Below, in pieces: positions 33,762 through 42,265 of a DNA stretch of 64,000 nucleotides (the stretch's first letter is position 1; each line of letters opens with the position of its first letter). Under the pieces are notes generated by a model, which saw only the letters and a program-made list of their open reading frames with translations, made no database searches and was not told where the DNA came from. The DNA comes from Streptomyces antibioticus (lineage in GTDB: Bacteria > Actinomycetota > Actinomycetes > Streptomycetales > Streptomycetaceae). The position numbers and the translations under genes are program-made. Location of the stretch: NCBI RefSeq assembly GCF_001514065.1, contig NZ_KQ948432.1:203632-267631 (forward strand), in the 5' to 3' direction.

Positions 33762-35249
33762 ATGGCCGATCCCAAGGGATTCATGACCACCCCTCGCCAG
33801 GACTGGCCCCGTCGGCCGGTCGAGGAGCGGGTCCGGGACTGGGACGAGGTGTACGTCCCGGGGGCGTTGCTGCCCATCATCAACAAGCAGGCGGACCGGT
33901 GCATGGACTGCGGCATCCCGTTCTGCCACGACGCCTGTCCGCTCGGGAACCTCATCCCCGAGTGGAACGACCTCGTCTCCCGGGACGACTGGCGGGCCGC
34001 CGCCGACCGGCTGCACGCCACCAACAACTTCCCCGAGTTCACCGGCCGGTTGTGCCCGGCGCCGTGCGAGGCGGGGTGCGTGCTCGCCATCAACCAGCCC
34101 GCGGTCACCATCAAGAACGTCGAGGTGGCCATCGCCGACCGGGCCTGGGAGCTCGGTTTCGCGCCACCGCGGCCGCCGGACCGGCTGTCCGGGCGGACCG
34201 TCGCCGTCATCGGCTCGGGACCGACGGGACTGGCCGCGGCCCAGCAGCTGACGCGGGCGGGCCACACGGTCGCCGTGTTCGAGAAGGACGACCGGCTCGG
34301 CGGGCTGATGCGGTACGGCATCCCCGCGTTCAAGATGGAGAAGCACCATGTGGAGCGCCGCATCGCGCAGATGCGGGCCGAGGGGACGAAGTTCCGTACG
34401 TCCACGGCGGTCGGGCGGGACATCGGCGCGGCCGAGCTGCGGTCGCGCTACGACGCGGTCGTGATCGCCACCGGCGCGACCGCCTGGCGTGAACTGGACG
34501 TACCGGGGCGGGAGTTGGCCGGCATCCACCAGGCCATGGAGTATCTGCCGCTGGCCAACCGGGTGTGCGAGGGGGATCTGGACGTCTCCCCGATGTCCGC
34601 CACCGGGAAGCACGTCGTCATCGTCGGCGGCGGTGACACGGGCGCCGACTGTCTGGGCACCGCGGTGCGTGAAGGCGCCGCGTCCGTCACGCAGTTGGAC
34701 ATCTACGCCCAGCCCGGCGCCGAGCGCGACGAGGACACCGAGCCCTGGCCGACGTACCCGAAGATCTACCGGCTGTCGGCCGCGCACGAGGAGGCCGGTG
34801 CGCTGGGGACCGCCCCGGCGGCGGACGCGGACGCGCGGCTGTTCGCGGCGTCCACGCTCCGCTTCGCCGGTGACGCCGACCGGCAGGTGAAGTCGCTGCA
34901 CCTGGTCGAGGTCGACGCGGAGCGGCGGCCCGTGTCGGGGACCGGGCGGACGCTCCCCGCCGACCTCGTCCTGCTCGCCCTCGGCTTCTCCGGGCCCGAC
35001 CGCACCGACGGGCTCGTCGACCAGCTCGGGCTGGCCATGGAGCCGCGCGGCACGATCGCGCGGGACGCCGGGTTCGCGACGAGCGCCCCCGGCGTGTTCG
35101 CCGCGGGGGACGCCGCGCGCGGGCAGTCGCTGATCGTGTGGGCGATCGCCGAGGGGCGGGCGGTGGCGGCGGCCGTCGACCGTCATCTGACGGGGAGTTC
35201 ACGGCTGCCGGCGCCGATCGGGCCGCACGACCGGCCGATGACCGTCTGA
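33762..35249 (+). CDS. gltD: Glutamate synthase (NADPH) small subunit-like oxidoreductase
   Basis: A 495-aa GltD-type flavoprotein. The N-terminus has the two cysteine clusters for [4Fe-4S] centres (CMDCGIPFCHDACPLGN, CPAPCEAGC). The FAD site is VAVIGSGPTGLAAAQQL and the NADPH site VVIVGGGDTGADCLG; the second FAD contact is PGVFAAGDAARGQS. In glutamate synthase it passes electrons from NADPH to the large subunit. No gltB is adjacent on either side, so this may be a paralogue that serves another acceptor. AAGGAAG precedes the ATG. Confidence 0.93.
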   Translation: MADPKGFMTTPRQDWPRRPVEERVRDWDEVYVPGALLPIINKQADRCMDCGIPFCHDACPLGNLIPEWNDLVSRDDWRAAADRLHATNNFPEFTGRLCPAPCEAGCVLAINQPAVTIKNVEVAIADRAWELGFAPPRPPDRLSGRTVAVIGSGPTGLAAAQQLTRAGHTVAVFEKDDRLGGLMRYGIPAFKMEKHHVERRIAQMRAEGTKFRTSTAVGRDIGAAELRSRYDAVVIATGATAWRELDVPGRELAGIHQAMEYLPLANRVCEGDLDVSPMSATGKHVVIVGGGDTGADCLGTAVREGAASVTQLDIYAQPGAERDEDTEPWPTYPKIYRLSAAHEEAGALGTAPAADADARLFAASTLRFAGDADRQVKSLHLVEVDAERRPVSGTGRTLPADLVLLALGFSGPDRTDGLVDQLGLAMEPRGTIARDAGFATSAPGVFAAGDAARGQSLIVWAIAEGRAVAAAVDRHLTGSSRLPAPIGPHDRPMTV

Positions 35250-35310
35250 CGGGGACACCGGCCGACCTACGACCGTCTGACGCACCGCCCACCGCAGGAC
35301 CCTGGCCGCG

Positions 35311-35790
35311 TCATCCCCGTTCGTCGGTCCCCGCCACCTTCTGCGTCGCCAGGGCCACCCTGTTCCAGGTGTTGATGGCGAAGATCAGCGCCAGCACCTG
35401 GGCCAGCTCCCGCTCCTCGAACTGAGCGGCGGCCTGCGCGTACACCTCGTCCGGGACTCCCCCGTCGGCGACCAGCGTCACGGCCTCGGTCAGGGCCAGC
35501 GCCGCCTGCTCCTTGTCCGTGAAGAAGTGCCGGGCCTCGCGCCAGACGGCGACCATGTGCAGCCGGTCCTCGCTCTCGCCGGCCTTGCGGGCGTCGTTGG
35601 TGTGCATGTGCAGGCAGTACGCGCAGTGGTTGAGGTGCGAGGCGCGGATCTGGATCAGCTCGACCAGGGCCGGGTCGAGGCCCTCGCGGGCGGCGGCGTC
35701 GAAGCCGATGAGGGCGCGGAAGACCTTCGGGGCGGACTTGGCGAAGTTGAGGCGGGTCGTCGGGGCGGAAGCGATCGTGTTCGTCGTCAT
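35311..35790 (-). CDS. AhpD/carboxymuconolactone decarboxylase-family protein
   Basis: A 159-aa all-helical AhpD-like protein. The redox motif is ELIQIRASHLNHCAYCLHMHTNDARKAGE, in which the Glu, CxxC and His match the AhpD alkylhydroperoxidase proton-relay site. Such proteins reduce peroxides with thiol partners. The ATG at 35790 has GGAGG very close; a TTG nine nt upstream is an alternative. It is divergent from a MocR regulator across 47 bp that contain a shared inverted repeat. Confidence 0.88.
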   Translation of the reverse strand: MTTNTIASAPTTRLNFAKSAPKVFRALIGFDAAAREGLDPALVELIQIRASHLNHCAYCLHMHTNDARKAGESEDRLHMVAVWREARHFFTDKEQAALALTEAVTLVADGGVPDEVYAQAAAQFEERELAQVLALIFAINTWNRVALATQKVAGTDERG

Positions 35791-35799
35791 GTCCTCCAA

Positions 35800-35827
35800 C
35801 CTACGATCGGAAAAGACCGGTTGTAGG
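35800..35827. promoter_or_regulatory. Inverted repeat between the divergent AhpD-like and MocR genes
   Basis: CCTACGATCGG (35800-35810) and CCGGTTGTAGG (35817-35827) are inverted copies matching at 9 of 11 positions, separated by AAAAGA. The site lies 10 bp from both start codons. It is the likely binding site of the MocR protein and would control both genes. Confidence 0.6.
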
Positions 35828-35837
35828 GTTCATTTCC

Positions 35838-37310
35838 ATGACGAGATCGTGGGTCAATTCCGCCGAGGGGCTCGGCTCCGACCTTCACCTGGAGCTCAAC
35901 GGACCGGGCGGCAGGCGGGCCGCGCTCGGCGATGCCCTGCGGGACGCGGTACGGAGTGGCAGGCTCGCCCCCGGCACCCGGCTGCCGCCCTACCGGTCGC
36001 TCGCCGCCGACCTCGGCGTGGCCCGCAACACGGTGGCCGACGCCTACGCGGAACTCGTCGCGGAGGGGTGGCTCACCGCACGCCAGGGGTCGGGGACGCG
36101 GGTGGCGGAGCGGACCGAGCCATTGCGGGCCGCCGGGCACGCGCGCGTGCCCAGGAAGTCGCCGTCACGCGCGCGTGGACCGCGGCACGACCTGCGGCAG
36201 GGCACGCCGGACCGGTCGGCGTTCCCGCGGGCGGCCTGGCTGGCCTCCTACCGGCGGGCCCTTCAGCAGGCGCCCGACGAGGCGTTCGGGCCCGGTGACC
36301 CCGCCGGGCGCCTGGAGCTGCGGGAGGCGCTCGCGGAGTATCTGGCACGCGCGCGTGGAGTGCGTACCGAACCCGGCCGGATCGTGATCTGCTCCGGCTT
36401 CGCGCACGCCCTGCGGCTGCTCTTCCAGAACGCCCACGTCCTCAGGGGCCCCCTGGCCGTGGAGGCGTACGGCCTGCCGTTCCACCGTGAGCTGCTCGCG
36501 GGCGCCGGCGTGCGGACCGTACCGCTGCCGCTGGACGAACAGGGCGCCGACGTCGGGCGGTTGACGCGCGAGCGGGCCGTGCTGCTCACCCCGGCGCACC
36601 AGTTCCCGACCGGCGGCCCGCTGCACGCCGGACGGCGGGCCGCGGCCGTCGACTGGGCACGCGCGCGTGACGGCGTGGTGCTGGAGGACGACTACGACGG
36701 CGAGTTCCGCTACGACCGCAAGCCCGTCGGGGCGGTCCAGGGGCTCGATCCGGAGCGGGTGATCTACCTCGGCTCGGTGAGCAAGAGCCTGTCGCCCGCG
36801 GTGCGGCTGGGATGGATGGTGCTGCCGGAGCGGTACGTCGACGGCGTGCTCGCGGCCAAGGGCGAGCGGGAGGCCTGGGCGAGCGTCCTCGATCAGCTGG
36901 CCCTCGCCGACTTCCTCGTCTCCGGCGCGTACGACCGTCACGTGCGGCGCATGCGGCAGCGGTACCGGAGCCGCCGCGACCGGCTCGTCGCGGCGCTCGC
37001 CGCGCACGCGCCGCACGTCGAGGTCAGCGGCGTCGCGGCCGGGCTGCACGCGGTGCTGAGGCTGCCGCCCGGGACCGAGCGGTCGGCCGTCAAGGCGGCC
37101 GTGTGGCAAGGTATCGCGCTCGACGGCCTTGCGGAGTTCCGGCATCCGGAGGCCTCGACGGCGGACATGCCCGCCCGGGACGGCCTGGTCGTCGGGTACG
37201 CGACCCCGTCCGAGGCAGCGTACGGGGCGGCGCTGGAGGCCCTGTGCGCGTCACTTCCCCCGACCGCCCCTACCGCCTCTGTCGGCGTCCCTCCCGGTTC
37301 TCACCAATAG
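35838..37310 (+). CDS. MocR/PdxR-family regulator (GntR helix-turn-helix fused to aminotransferase domain)
   Basis: A 490-aa MocR-type protein. Residues ~25-90 form a GntR winged helix (ALGDALRDAVRSGRLAPGTRLPPYRSLAADLGVARNTVADAY in part). The rest is a fold-type I aminotransferase domain, with PLP-site segments EDDYDGEFRYDRKPVG and YLGSVSKSLSPAVRLGW (the Schiff-base Lys in SVSKS). Family members sense PLP or an amino compound and control PLP, GABA or related genes. Here the divergent target is an AhpD-like gene. The gene contains four copies of the 12-bp palindrome CACGCGCGCGTG. Confidence 0.92.
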   Translation: MTRSWVNSAEGLGSDLHLELNGPGGRRAALGDALRDAVRSGRLAPGTRLPPYRSLAADLGVARNTVADAYAELVAEGWLTARQGSGTRVAERTEPLRAAGHARVPRKSPSRARGPRHDLRQGTPDRSAFPRAAWLASYRRALQQAPDEAFGPGDPAGRLELREALAEYLARARGVRTEPGRIVICSGFAHALRLLFQNAHVLRGPLAVEAYGLPFHRELLAGAGVRTVPLPLDEQGADVGRLTRERAVLLTPAHQFPTGGPLHAGRRAAAVDWARARDGVVLEDDYDGEFRYDRKPVGAVQGLDPERVIYLGSVSKSLSPAVRLGWMVLPERYVDGVLAAKGEREAWASVLDQLALADFLVSGAYDRHVRRMRQRYRSRRDRLVAALAAHAPHVEVSGVAAGLHAVLRLPPGTERSAVKAAVWQGIALDGLAEFRHPEASTADMPARDGLVVGYATPSEAAYGAALEALCASLPPTAPTASVGVPPGSHQ

Positions 37311-37366
37311 TTCTCATCGATTAAGCACTGCGACAAGGAAGTTCAAGCCCGCGTCGGACCAACACG

Positions 37367-37621
37367 TCACGACAGCAGGAAGTCCGCCTCCCCCGCCTTC
37401 GCGCCCTCGATGAACGCCGTCATCTCGTCGGTGGTGTAGATCAGCGCCGGACCGTCCGGATCGGTCGACTGACGGACGGCGATCCGGCCGTCGGCCAGCT
37501 TCATCGCCTCCAGGCAGTTGCCGCCGTTGCCGCCGCTCCACGGCTTGTGCCAGCCCTCGCTGCCCAACTCCCGCGCGGGCATGCCGTTGTAGACCGGTAT
37601 GCGCGGCTTGATGCGATCCAT
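37367..37621 (-). CDS. DUF397 protein, WhiJ-type partner
   Basis: An 84-aa DUF397 protein. The signature is WHKPWSGGNGGNCLEAMKLADGRIAVRQSTDPDGPALIY in part, ending with FIEGAKAGEADFLLS. These small acidic proteins are encoded next to WhiJ/Scr1-type regulators and are thought to antagonise them, in a toxin/antitoxin-like arrangement. The ATG directly abuts the TGA of the upstream regulator with no gap, so the two are translationally coupled. Confidence 0.92.
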   Translation of the reverse strand: MDRIKPRIPVYNGMPARELGSEGWHKPWSGGNGGNCLEAMKLADGRIAVRQSTDPDGPALIYTTDEMTAFIEGAKAGEADFLLS

Positions 37622-38482
37622 TCACAGCTCCTTGCGGAGATCCCGGAGGATCTCCTTCGTGCGATGTGCCGTAGCGGCCTGCGCCGCCGTGCGGTCCATG
37701 ACCTCGAGGTGGGTCGCCACCTCCGCGCGCGCGTCCAGGTAGACGGCGCCGGTCAGGTACTCGCTGTAAACCATGTCCGGAAGCTCCGGCACGGCGAATC
37801 GGAACAGCACGAAGGGCCCGTACGTGCCGGGGTGCGGCCCGTTGGCGAACGGGGCGACCTGCAACGTCACGTTGGGCAGCTTCGTGGCCTCGAGCAGTCG
37901 GTCGATCTGGGCACGCATCACCTCCGGGCCGCCCACCGGGCGGCGCAGCGCGGTCTCGTCGATGACCGCCCAGAAACGGGGGGCATCGGGACGGGTGAGC
38001 AGTTCCTGACGTTGTACGCGCAGAGCGACGTGCCGCTCGATGTCTTCCGGCCGCGTCTGGCCGATGGCTCCGGACTTCAGCACACCGCGGGCGTAGTCCT
38101 CGGTCTGGAGCAGCCCGGGCACGAAGTGCGGGTCGTAGGACCGGATGAGGCTGGCGGCGCCTTCGAGGCTCACGTACATCGAGAACCAGCCGGGCAGGAT
38201 GTCGTGGTACCGCTGCCACCAGCCGGGTTTGTTGGCCTCCTCGGCCAGCTGCACGAAGGCGTCGGCCTCCTCGTCGGAGACGCCGTAGGACTTCAGGAGC
38301 AGCTGGAGGTACGGGATCTTGAGGCCGACCTCGGCCATCTCCATGCGGCGGACGGTGGCGGGGGCGACGCGGAGGACCTTGGCGGCCTCCTCGCGCTTGA
38401 GACCGGCGCGCTCACGCAGGTCCAGCAGGCGCCGACCGAGGACGACCTGGCCGACCGTCGGCGCGGACCGCGGCTCGCTCAC
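37622..38482 (-). CDS. WhiJ/Scr1-type helix-turn-helix regulator (DUF5753)
   Basis: A 286-aa regulator. An XRE-type helix-turn-helix near residues 20-70 (LRERAGLKREEAAKVLRVAPATVRRMEMAE in part) precedes a DUF5753 domain (EASLIRSYDPHFVPGLLQTEDYAR has the family sense, here GAASLIRSYDPHF). The C-terminus includes VYLDARAEVATHLEVMDR. The GTG at 38482 follows GGAGG. Relatives in S. coelicolor (whiJ and the Scr1/Scr2 pair) affect sporulation and antibiotic production. It forms an operon with the DUF397 gene and is divergent from a HATPase gene. Confidence 0.9.
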   Translation of the reverse strand: MSEPRSAPTVGQVVLGRRLLDLRERAGLKREEAAKVLRVAPATVRRMEMAEVGLKIPYLQLLLKSYGVSDEEADAFVQLAEEANKPGWWQRYHDILPGWFSMYVSLEGAASLIRSYDPHFVPGLLQTEDYARGVLKSGAIGQTRPEDIERHVALRVQRQELLTRPDAPRFWAVIDETALRRPVGGPEVMRAQIDRLLEATKLPNVTLQVAPFANGPHPGTYGPFVLFRFAVPELPDMVYSEYLTGAVYLDARAEVATHLEVMDRTAAQAATAHRTKEILRDLRKEL

Positions 38483-38682
38483 CCTCCACCTCCTGGACGT
38501 CCCGTGGGTCCGGGGACCCGTGGAAACCTGTACGGAAACCTGTGCAAAAGAATCCTGGCAGCCCGACGGCGCCATTCGAAGACCTATTCGAAGACCTGGT
38601 CGGATCTCCGGTGATCTCAACTGGCGCCGCTCGACATGCTTGTTGCGAGCAGTGTGCCACGGCCTTCCAGACCGTCACACAG

Positions 38683-38718
38683 CACTCTGCAATTTTCAGA
38701 GTGACACTTGCCAAGTGT
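38683..38718. promoter_or_regulatory. Two inverted repeats in the WhiJ-type/HATPase divergent region
   Basis: CACTCTG (38683-38689) and CAGAGTG (38697-38703) are perfect inverted copies, followed at once by ACACTTGCCAAGTGT (38704-38718), a 6-3-6 palindrome. Both sit ahead of the HATPase start and are good candidates for regulator binding. The wider 252-bp gap holds no gene. Confidence 0.5.
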
Positions 38719-38734
38719 TCACGGCGGGGCGATA

Positions 38735-39775
38735 GTGGCAAGCGTGATTCCGTCCGCGCCCTTAGGAACAGACGCCGCAGGCCCCCACAGCCTCGGTGCC
38801 GCATCGGGAGCAGGCCGCCCTTCGGGGCCCGCTGCCGAGCGCCGGTTCCGGTTCGAGCTGGCCGCACATCCGGGTTCCGCCGCGCAGGCCAGACGGCTGA
38901 CGCGGGCCCGGCTGAACGGCTGGGCGGTCTGCGAGGACACCTGCGACACGGCGGCCCTGGTGGTCTCCGAGCTCGTCACCAACGCCATCGTGCACACCGC
39001 GAGCAGACACATAGTCTGCGAGCTGCACGACGGCGACGACCTGGTGCGCATAGCCGTGCGTGACGAGGGCTGCGCCCCGGGCGAGCCGCACCCGTGCTCG
39101 CCGCGCGGTGAGGAGGAGCACGGGAGGGGATTGCTCCTCGTCGACGCCCTGTGTCACTCGTGGGGCACCCACGAGCACGGCCCGGGCCTCCTGGTCTGGG
39201 CGGACCTGCCCCGCGAGAGCGACACCGCGGGAACCGGCACCGGCCCGCACAACGACCTCGGCTGGGGAGCCCGCCCCAAGCCCGGCCCGGCCGGCGGCTC
39301 GGGCGACGAGGACGACGCGGCGGACGCCCTGCACAAGGCCGACGCACGGTACGACACCGAGCGCCACGACGTCGACTCCGACCCACGTCACGACACCGAC
39401 GCCCGCCACCACGCGATACCCGGGCACGGCGACGCGATACCCGACCACGTCCCCGGAGCATCGCGGCACACCGACGCGATCACCGACCACCACCCCGGCA
39501 TACCCCGCCCCGACACGGCGAGAGCCGCCCGGCACGACGCAACCCCCCGGCACGACGGCACCCCCCGCCACACCGGCGGCGAGCCCTGGCACCTCGGCGC
39601 CGAGACCTGGCACCTCGGAAGGCCCCGGCGCGACGGCGGCGACACCCTGCACTACGGGGCGCCCTGGCACGACGGCACGGAAGTCCGGTACGACGGGGCG
39701 GAAGCCCGCCACCACGGCACATCCCGGCACCACGGATCGGCGCCGCACCACGGGACGGGGGGCCCATGGCTCTGA
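38735..39775 (+). CDS. HATPase_c_2 (anti-sigma-factor-like) protein with long His/Asp-rich tail
   Basis: A 346-aa protein. Residues ~40-155 are a GHKL ATPase domain of the SpoIIAB/RsbW-like HATPase_c_2 type: N-box ALVVSELVTNAIVHT, G1 box VRDEGCAPGEP and G2 box HGRGLLLVDALCHSWG. This domain accompanies WhiJ/DUF397 clusters in Streptomyces. The last ~180 residues are a repetitive, His/Asp/Arg/Gly-rich tail (RHDATPRHDGTPRHTGG, ARHHGTSRHHGS) unlike a normal family member. The GTG at 38735 is favoured; the GTG at 38744 would suit a leaderless mRNA from TTGCCA-N16-GATAGT. Confidence 0.85.
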   Translation: MASVIPSAPLGTDAAGPHSLGAASGAGRPSGPAAERRFRFELAAHPGSAAQARRLTRARLNGWAVCEDTCDTAALVVSELVTNAIVHTASRHIVCELHDGDDLVRIAVRDEGCAPGEPHPCSPRGEEEHGRGLLLVDALCHSWGTHEHGPGLLVWADLPRESDTAGTGTGPHNDLGWGARPKPGPAGGSGDEDDAADALHKADARYDTERHDVDSDPRHDTDARHHAIPGHGDAIPDHVPGASRHTDAITDHHPGIPRPDTARAARHDATPRHDGTPRHTGGEPWHLGAETWHLGRPRRDGGDTLHYGAPWHDGTEVRYDGAEARHHGTSRHHGSAPHHGTGGPWL

Positions 39776-40206
39776 AGGCTGCGACCGGTGGCCAGGTCAT
39801 GAACCTGGACACGCTGGTCCGCCTCCGACGGGGACTGCACACGCCGGTCATCCCCCGACGGCTCCCCGTACCCGACGGCATGACGGCCCCGCTGGGCTGC
39901 GACGCGGTGGCGGTACCCGCCCGCTTCGGTCCGCTGGTGATGCCCCGGCTGCCCCGCGTCGGATGCGTGTACGCCGATGAGGCGCACTGGTGGTGGATCG
40001 TTCCGTCGGACTCCGACTACGCCCTGGAGTGGCCCGCGCCCGCGCGCTACGCCACCGGAGCGATCGTCCCCGACGCCCCCGGCGTCCCCGGCCTGATCCA
40101 CAAGCCGGAGGGAACGGTCCCCTACACCCCGCCGATCCCCCTGTATCTGGCCCTGTGCCGGCTGACGGGGACGACACCCGCCTGGTCCCGCCCGGTCAGC
40201 GCCTGA
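39766..40206 (+). CDS. Conserved hypothetical protein linked to the HATPase gene
   Basis: A 146-aa protein that I do not recognise as a named domain. It starts at the ATG at 39766, overlapping the HATPase stop by 10 nt; an ATG at 39799 (MNLDTLVRLRRG) is an alternative. Notable parts are GCVYADEAHWWWIVPSDSDYALEWP and PYTPPIPLYLALCRLTG. It has no membrane segment. Overlap with the ATPase gene implies coupling and a role in the same WhiJ-type system. Confidence 0.75.
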   Translation: MALKAATGGQVMNLDTLVRLRRGLHTPVIPRRLPVPDGMTAPLGCDAVAVPARFGPLVMPRLPRVGCVYADEAHWWWIVPSDSDYALEWPAPARYATGAIVPDAPGVPGLIHKPEGTVPYTPPIPLYLALCRLTGTTPAWSRPVSA

Positions 40207-40333
40207 GCCTCCGTCTCCCCGCGGGCCGTACAGGCGTACGCCCGCGCGCAACCCCGGCCGGTCCCCGCGCCCTGCCCCTCACGTCCCCCTCCCGCGATAG
40301 TGGCCCTCCGACCACGATCGGGGGAGGCCGTCG

Positions 40334-42265
40334 GTGGGGAAGAAGCGCGACGCCGAAGAGCCTGACGTGTCGGAGTCGGAGCGGCTGCTCTTCGGCGGGC
40401 CGCTGCGCTACGACATGGGCTGGAACAGTCACTCCGACGCCCGGCTCCGGCTGAACTTCCGGGAACTGCTGCGGCAGCTGCCCGCGCTGCTCTCGCTCAG
40501 CTTCCGGCTCGCCTGGCAGGCCGACCGGCGGGCCGCGAAGGTCGTGCTCGGCGCCGAGGCGGGCCGGGGCGCGGCGCAGGCGGTGAGTCTGCTGGCCGTG
40601 AACAGTGTGCTGGGGCGGCTGATCGGCGGCGGGACGATCGAGGAGCGGTTACGGGGTGCCGTCCCCGCCCTCGTCGCGATGGCCTCGGTCATGCTGGTGG
40701 CCGCGCTGCTGCGGGCCGCGTCGACGTACGCCACCGGACGCCTGGAACCGAAGGTGGAGCGGGTGGCGACCGAGCGCTATCTGGAGCGGGCGGCCGCCGT
40801 GGAGCTGGCCGCGATCGAGGACCACGCCTTCCACAAACTGCTGGACACCGCGCAGTACGGCGCCACGTCCGCCCGGCGCATGATCGCCTACGCCACCCGG
40901 GTCATGAACGCGGCGATCTCGCTGGTCGCGGCGGCCGGCGTCCTGACCGTGCTGCATCCGGCGCTGCTGCCGCTGCTGGTGACCATGACCCTGCCCAGCG
41001 CGTGGAGCGCCCTGACGATCGCCCGGCGCCGGTACGAGTCCTTCCACACCTGGGTGCAGCACGCCCGCGCCGGTCATCTGCTCAGCGAGCTGCTCACCGA
41101 ACCGACCGCGGCACCGGAGATCCGGGTGCACGGCGTCGGCCCCTTCCTGCTGCACCACTACCGGGCCATGTCGGAGGTCGCGGAGGCGGAACAGGCCCGG
41201 CTGGCCCGGCTCGCGGCCCGTACCGGGCTGATCGCGGCGTTCTGGACGGGCCTCGCGACGGTGGCGACGTACGCGACGCTCGGCGGGCTGCTGCTCGCCG
41301 GGGCGATGGCGCTGTCGGTGGCGGGCACGGCGGTGATCGCGATCCGCTCGGGCTCCGCCAGCCTGGACAGCCTGGTCCTGGAGATGAACCAGCTCCACCA
41401 GGAGGCCCTCTTCGTCGGCGATCTGCAACGGCTGTACGTCGAGGCCGAGCAGCGCGCGATCCCGGTCGGCGGACGGGAGCTGCCCGAGGACCCGCGGGAG
41501 ATCCGCTTCGAGAACGTCACCTTCAGCTATCCGGGTGAGTCCACGCACCCGGCCCTGGACGACGTGACGCTCACGCTCCCGCTCGGCCGGATCGTGGCGC
41601 TGGTCGGCGAGAACGGCTCGGGCAAGACGACCCTGGTGAAGCTGCTGGCCGGGCTCTACAAGCCGGACCGGGGCCGCATCCTGTGGGACGGCGTGGACGC
41701 GGCGGACGCGGATCGGCACCTGCTCGCCGAGCGGATCGCGATGGTGGCGCAGGACTTCAAGCGCTGGCCGTTCACGGCCCGCGTCAATGTGGCGGTCGGC
41801 CGGTCGGCGGCGCCGCTGACCGAGGAGCGGATGGCCGAGTCGATCGCCGAGGCCGGCGCCCAGGACGTGGTGGCGGATCTGCCGCGTGGCCTGGACACCC
41901 TGCTGGCCCGCCATTTCAGCGGCGGGCACGAGCTGTCCGGCGGGCAGTGGCAGCGCCTGGGCATCGCGCGGGCGGCCTACCGGCGCGGCCGCATCCTGAT
42001 CGTGGACGAGCCGACGGCGGCGCTGGACGCGCGCGCCGAGCTGGAGGTCTTCGAGAAGATCCGCGCGCTGGCGGGCAGCGGGCAGACGGTCGTCCTGATC
42101 ACCCACCGGCTGGCGTCCGTACGCCATGCCGACCTGGTGCACGTCCTGGAGCAGGGCCGGCTCGTCGAGTCCGGCACGCCCGAGGAACTGCTGGCGACCG
42201 GCGGTGTCTACGCCGAGCTGTACTCGCTCCAGGCGGACCAGTTCACGGCACCGAAGGCGAGCTGA
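40334..42265 (+). CDS. ABC transporter, fused permease and ATP-binding protein
   Basis: A 643-aa half-transporter of the exporter type. Residues ~45-330 hold about five or six membrane helices (AAQAVSLLAVNSVLGRLIGG, ALVAMASVMLVAALLRA, ISLVAAAGVLTVLHPALLPLL, GLLLAGAMALSVAGTAVIA). The ATPase domain has Walker A GENGSGKTT near 435, signature LSGGQWQR and Walker B RILIVDEP. It would act as a homodimer. It resembles Streptomyces exporters near peptide or lantibiotic loci, but no precursor gene is seen beside it. The GTG start follows GGGGGAGG. Confidence 0.92.
   Translation: MGKKRDAEEPDVSESERLLFGGPLRYDMGWNSHSDARLRLNFRELLRQLPALLSLSFRLAWQADRRAAKVVLGAEAGRGAAQAVSLLAVNSVLGRLIGGGTIEERLRGAVPALVAMASVMLVAALLRAASTYATGRLEPKVERVATERYLERAAAVELAAIEDHAFHKLLDTAQYGATSARRMIAYATRVMNAAISLVAAAGVLTVLHPALLPLLVTMTLPSAWSALTIARRRYESFHTWVQHARAGHLLSELLTEPTAAPEIRVHGVGPFLLHHYRAMSEVAEAEQARLARLAARTGLIAAFWTGLATVATYATLGGLLLAGAMALSVAGTAVIAIRSGSASLDSLVLEMNQLHQEALFVGDLQRLYVEAEQRAIPVGGRELPEDPREIRFENVTFSYPGESTHPALDDVTLTLPLGRIVALVGENGSGKTTLVKLLAGLYKPDRGRILWDGVDAADADRHLLAERIAMVAQDFKRWPFTARVNVAVGRSAAPLTEERMAESIAEAGAQDVVADLPRGLDTLLARHFSGGHELSGGQWQRLGIARAAYRRGRILIVDEPTAALDARAELEVFEKIRALAGSGQTVVLITHRLASVRHADLVHVLEQGRLVESGTPEELLATGGVYAELYSLQADQFTAPKAS

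Noticed and set aside
31698-35186. 1162-aa minus-strand frame across the IS element and gltD
   Set aside because: It is a GC-driven shadow of gltD, DUF1772, DUF2293 and the transposase; its composition is Arg/Pro/Gly-rich without domains.
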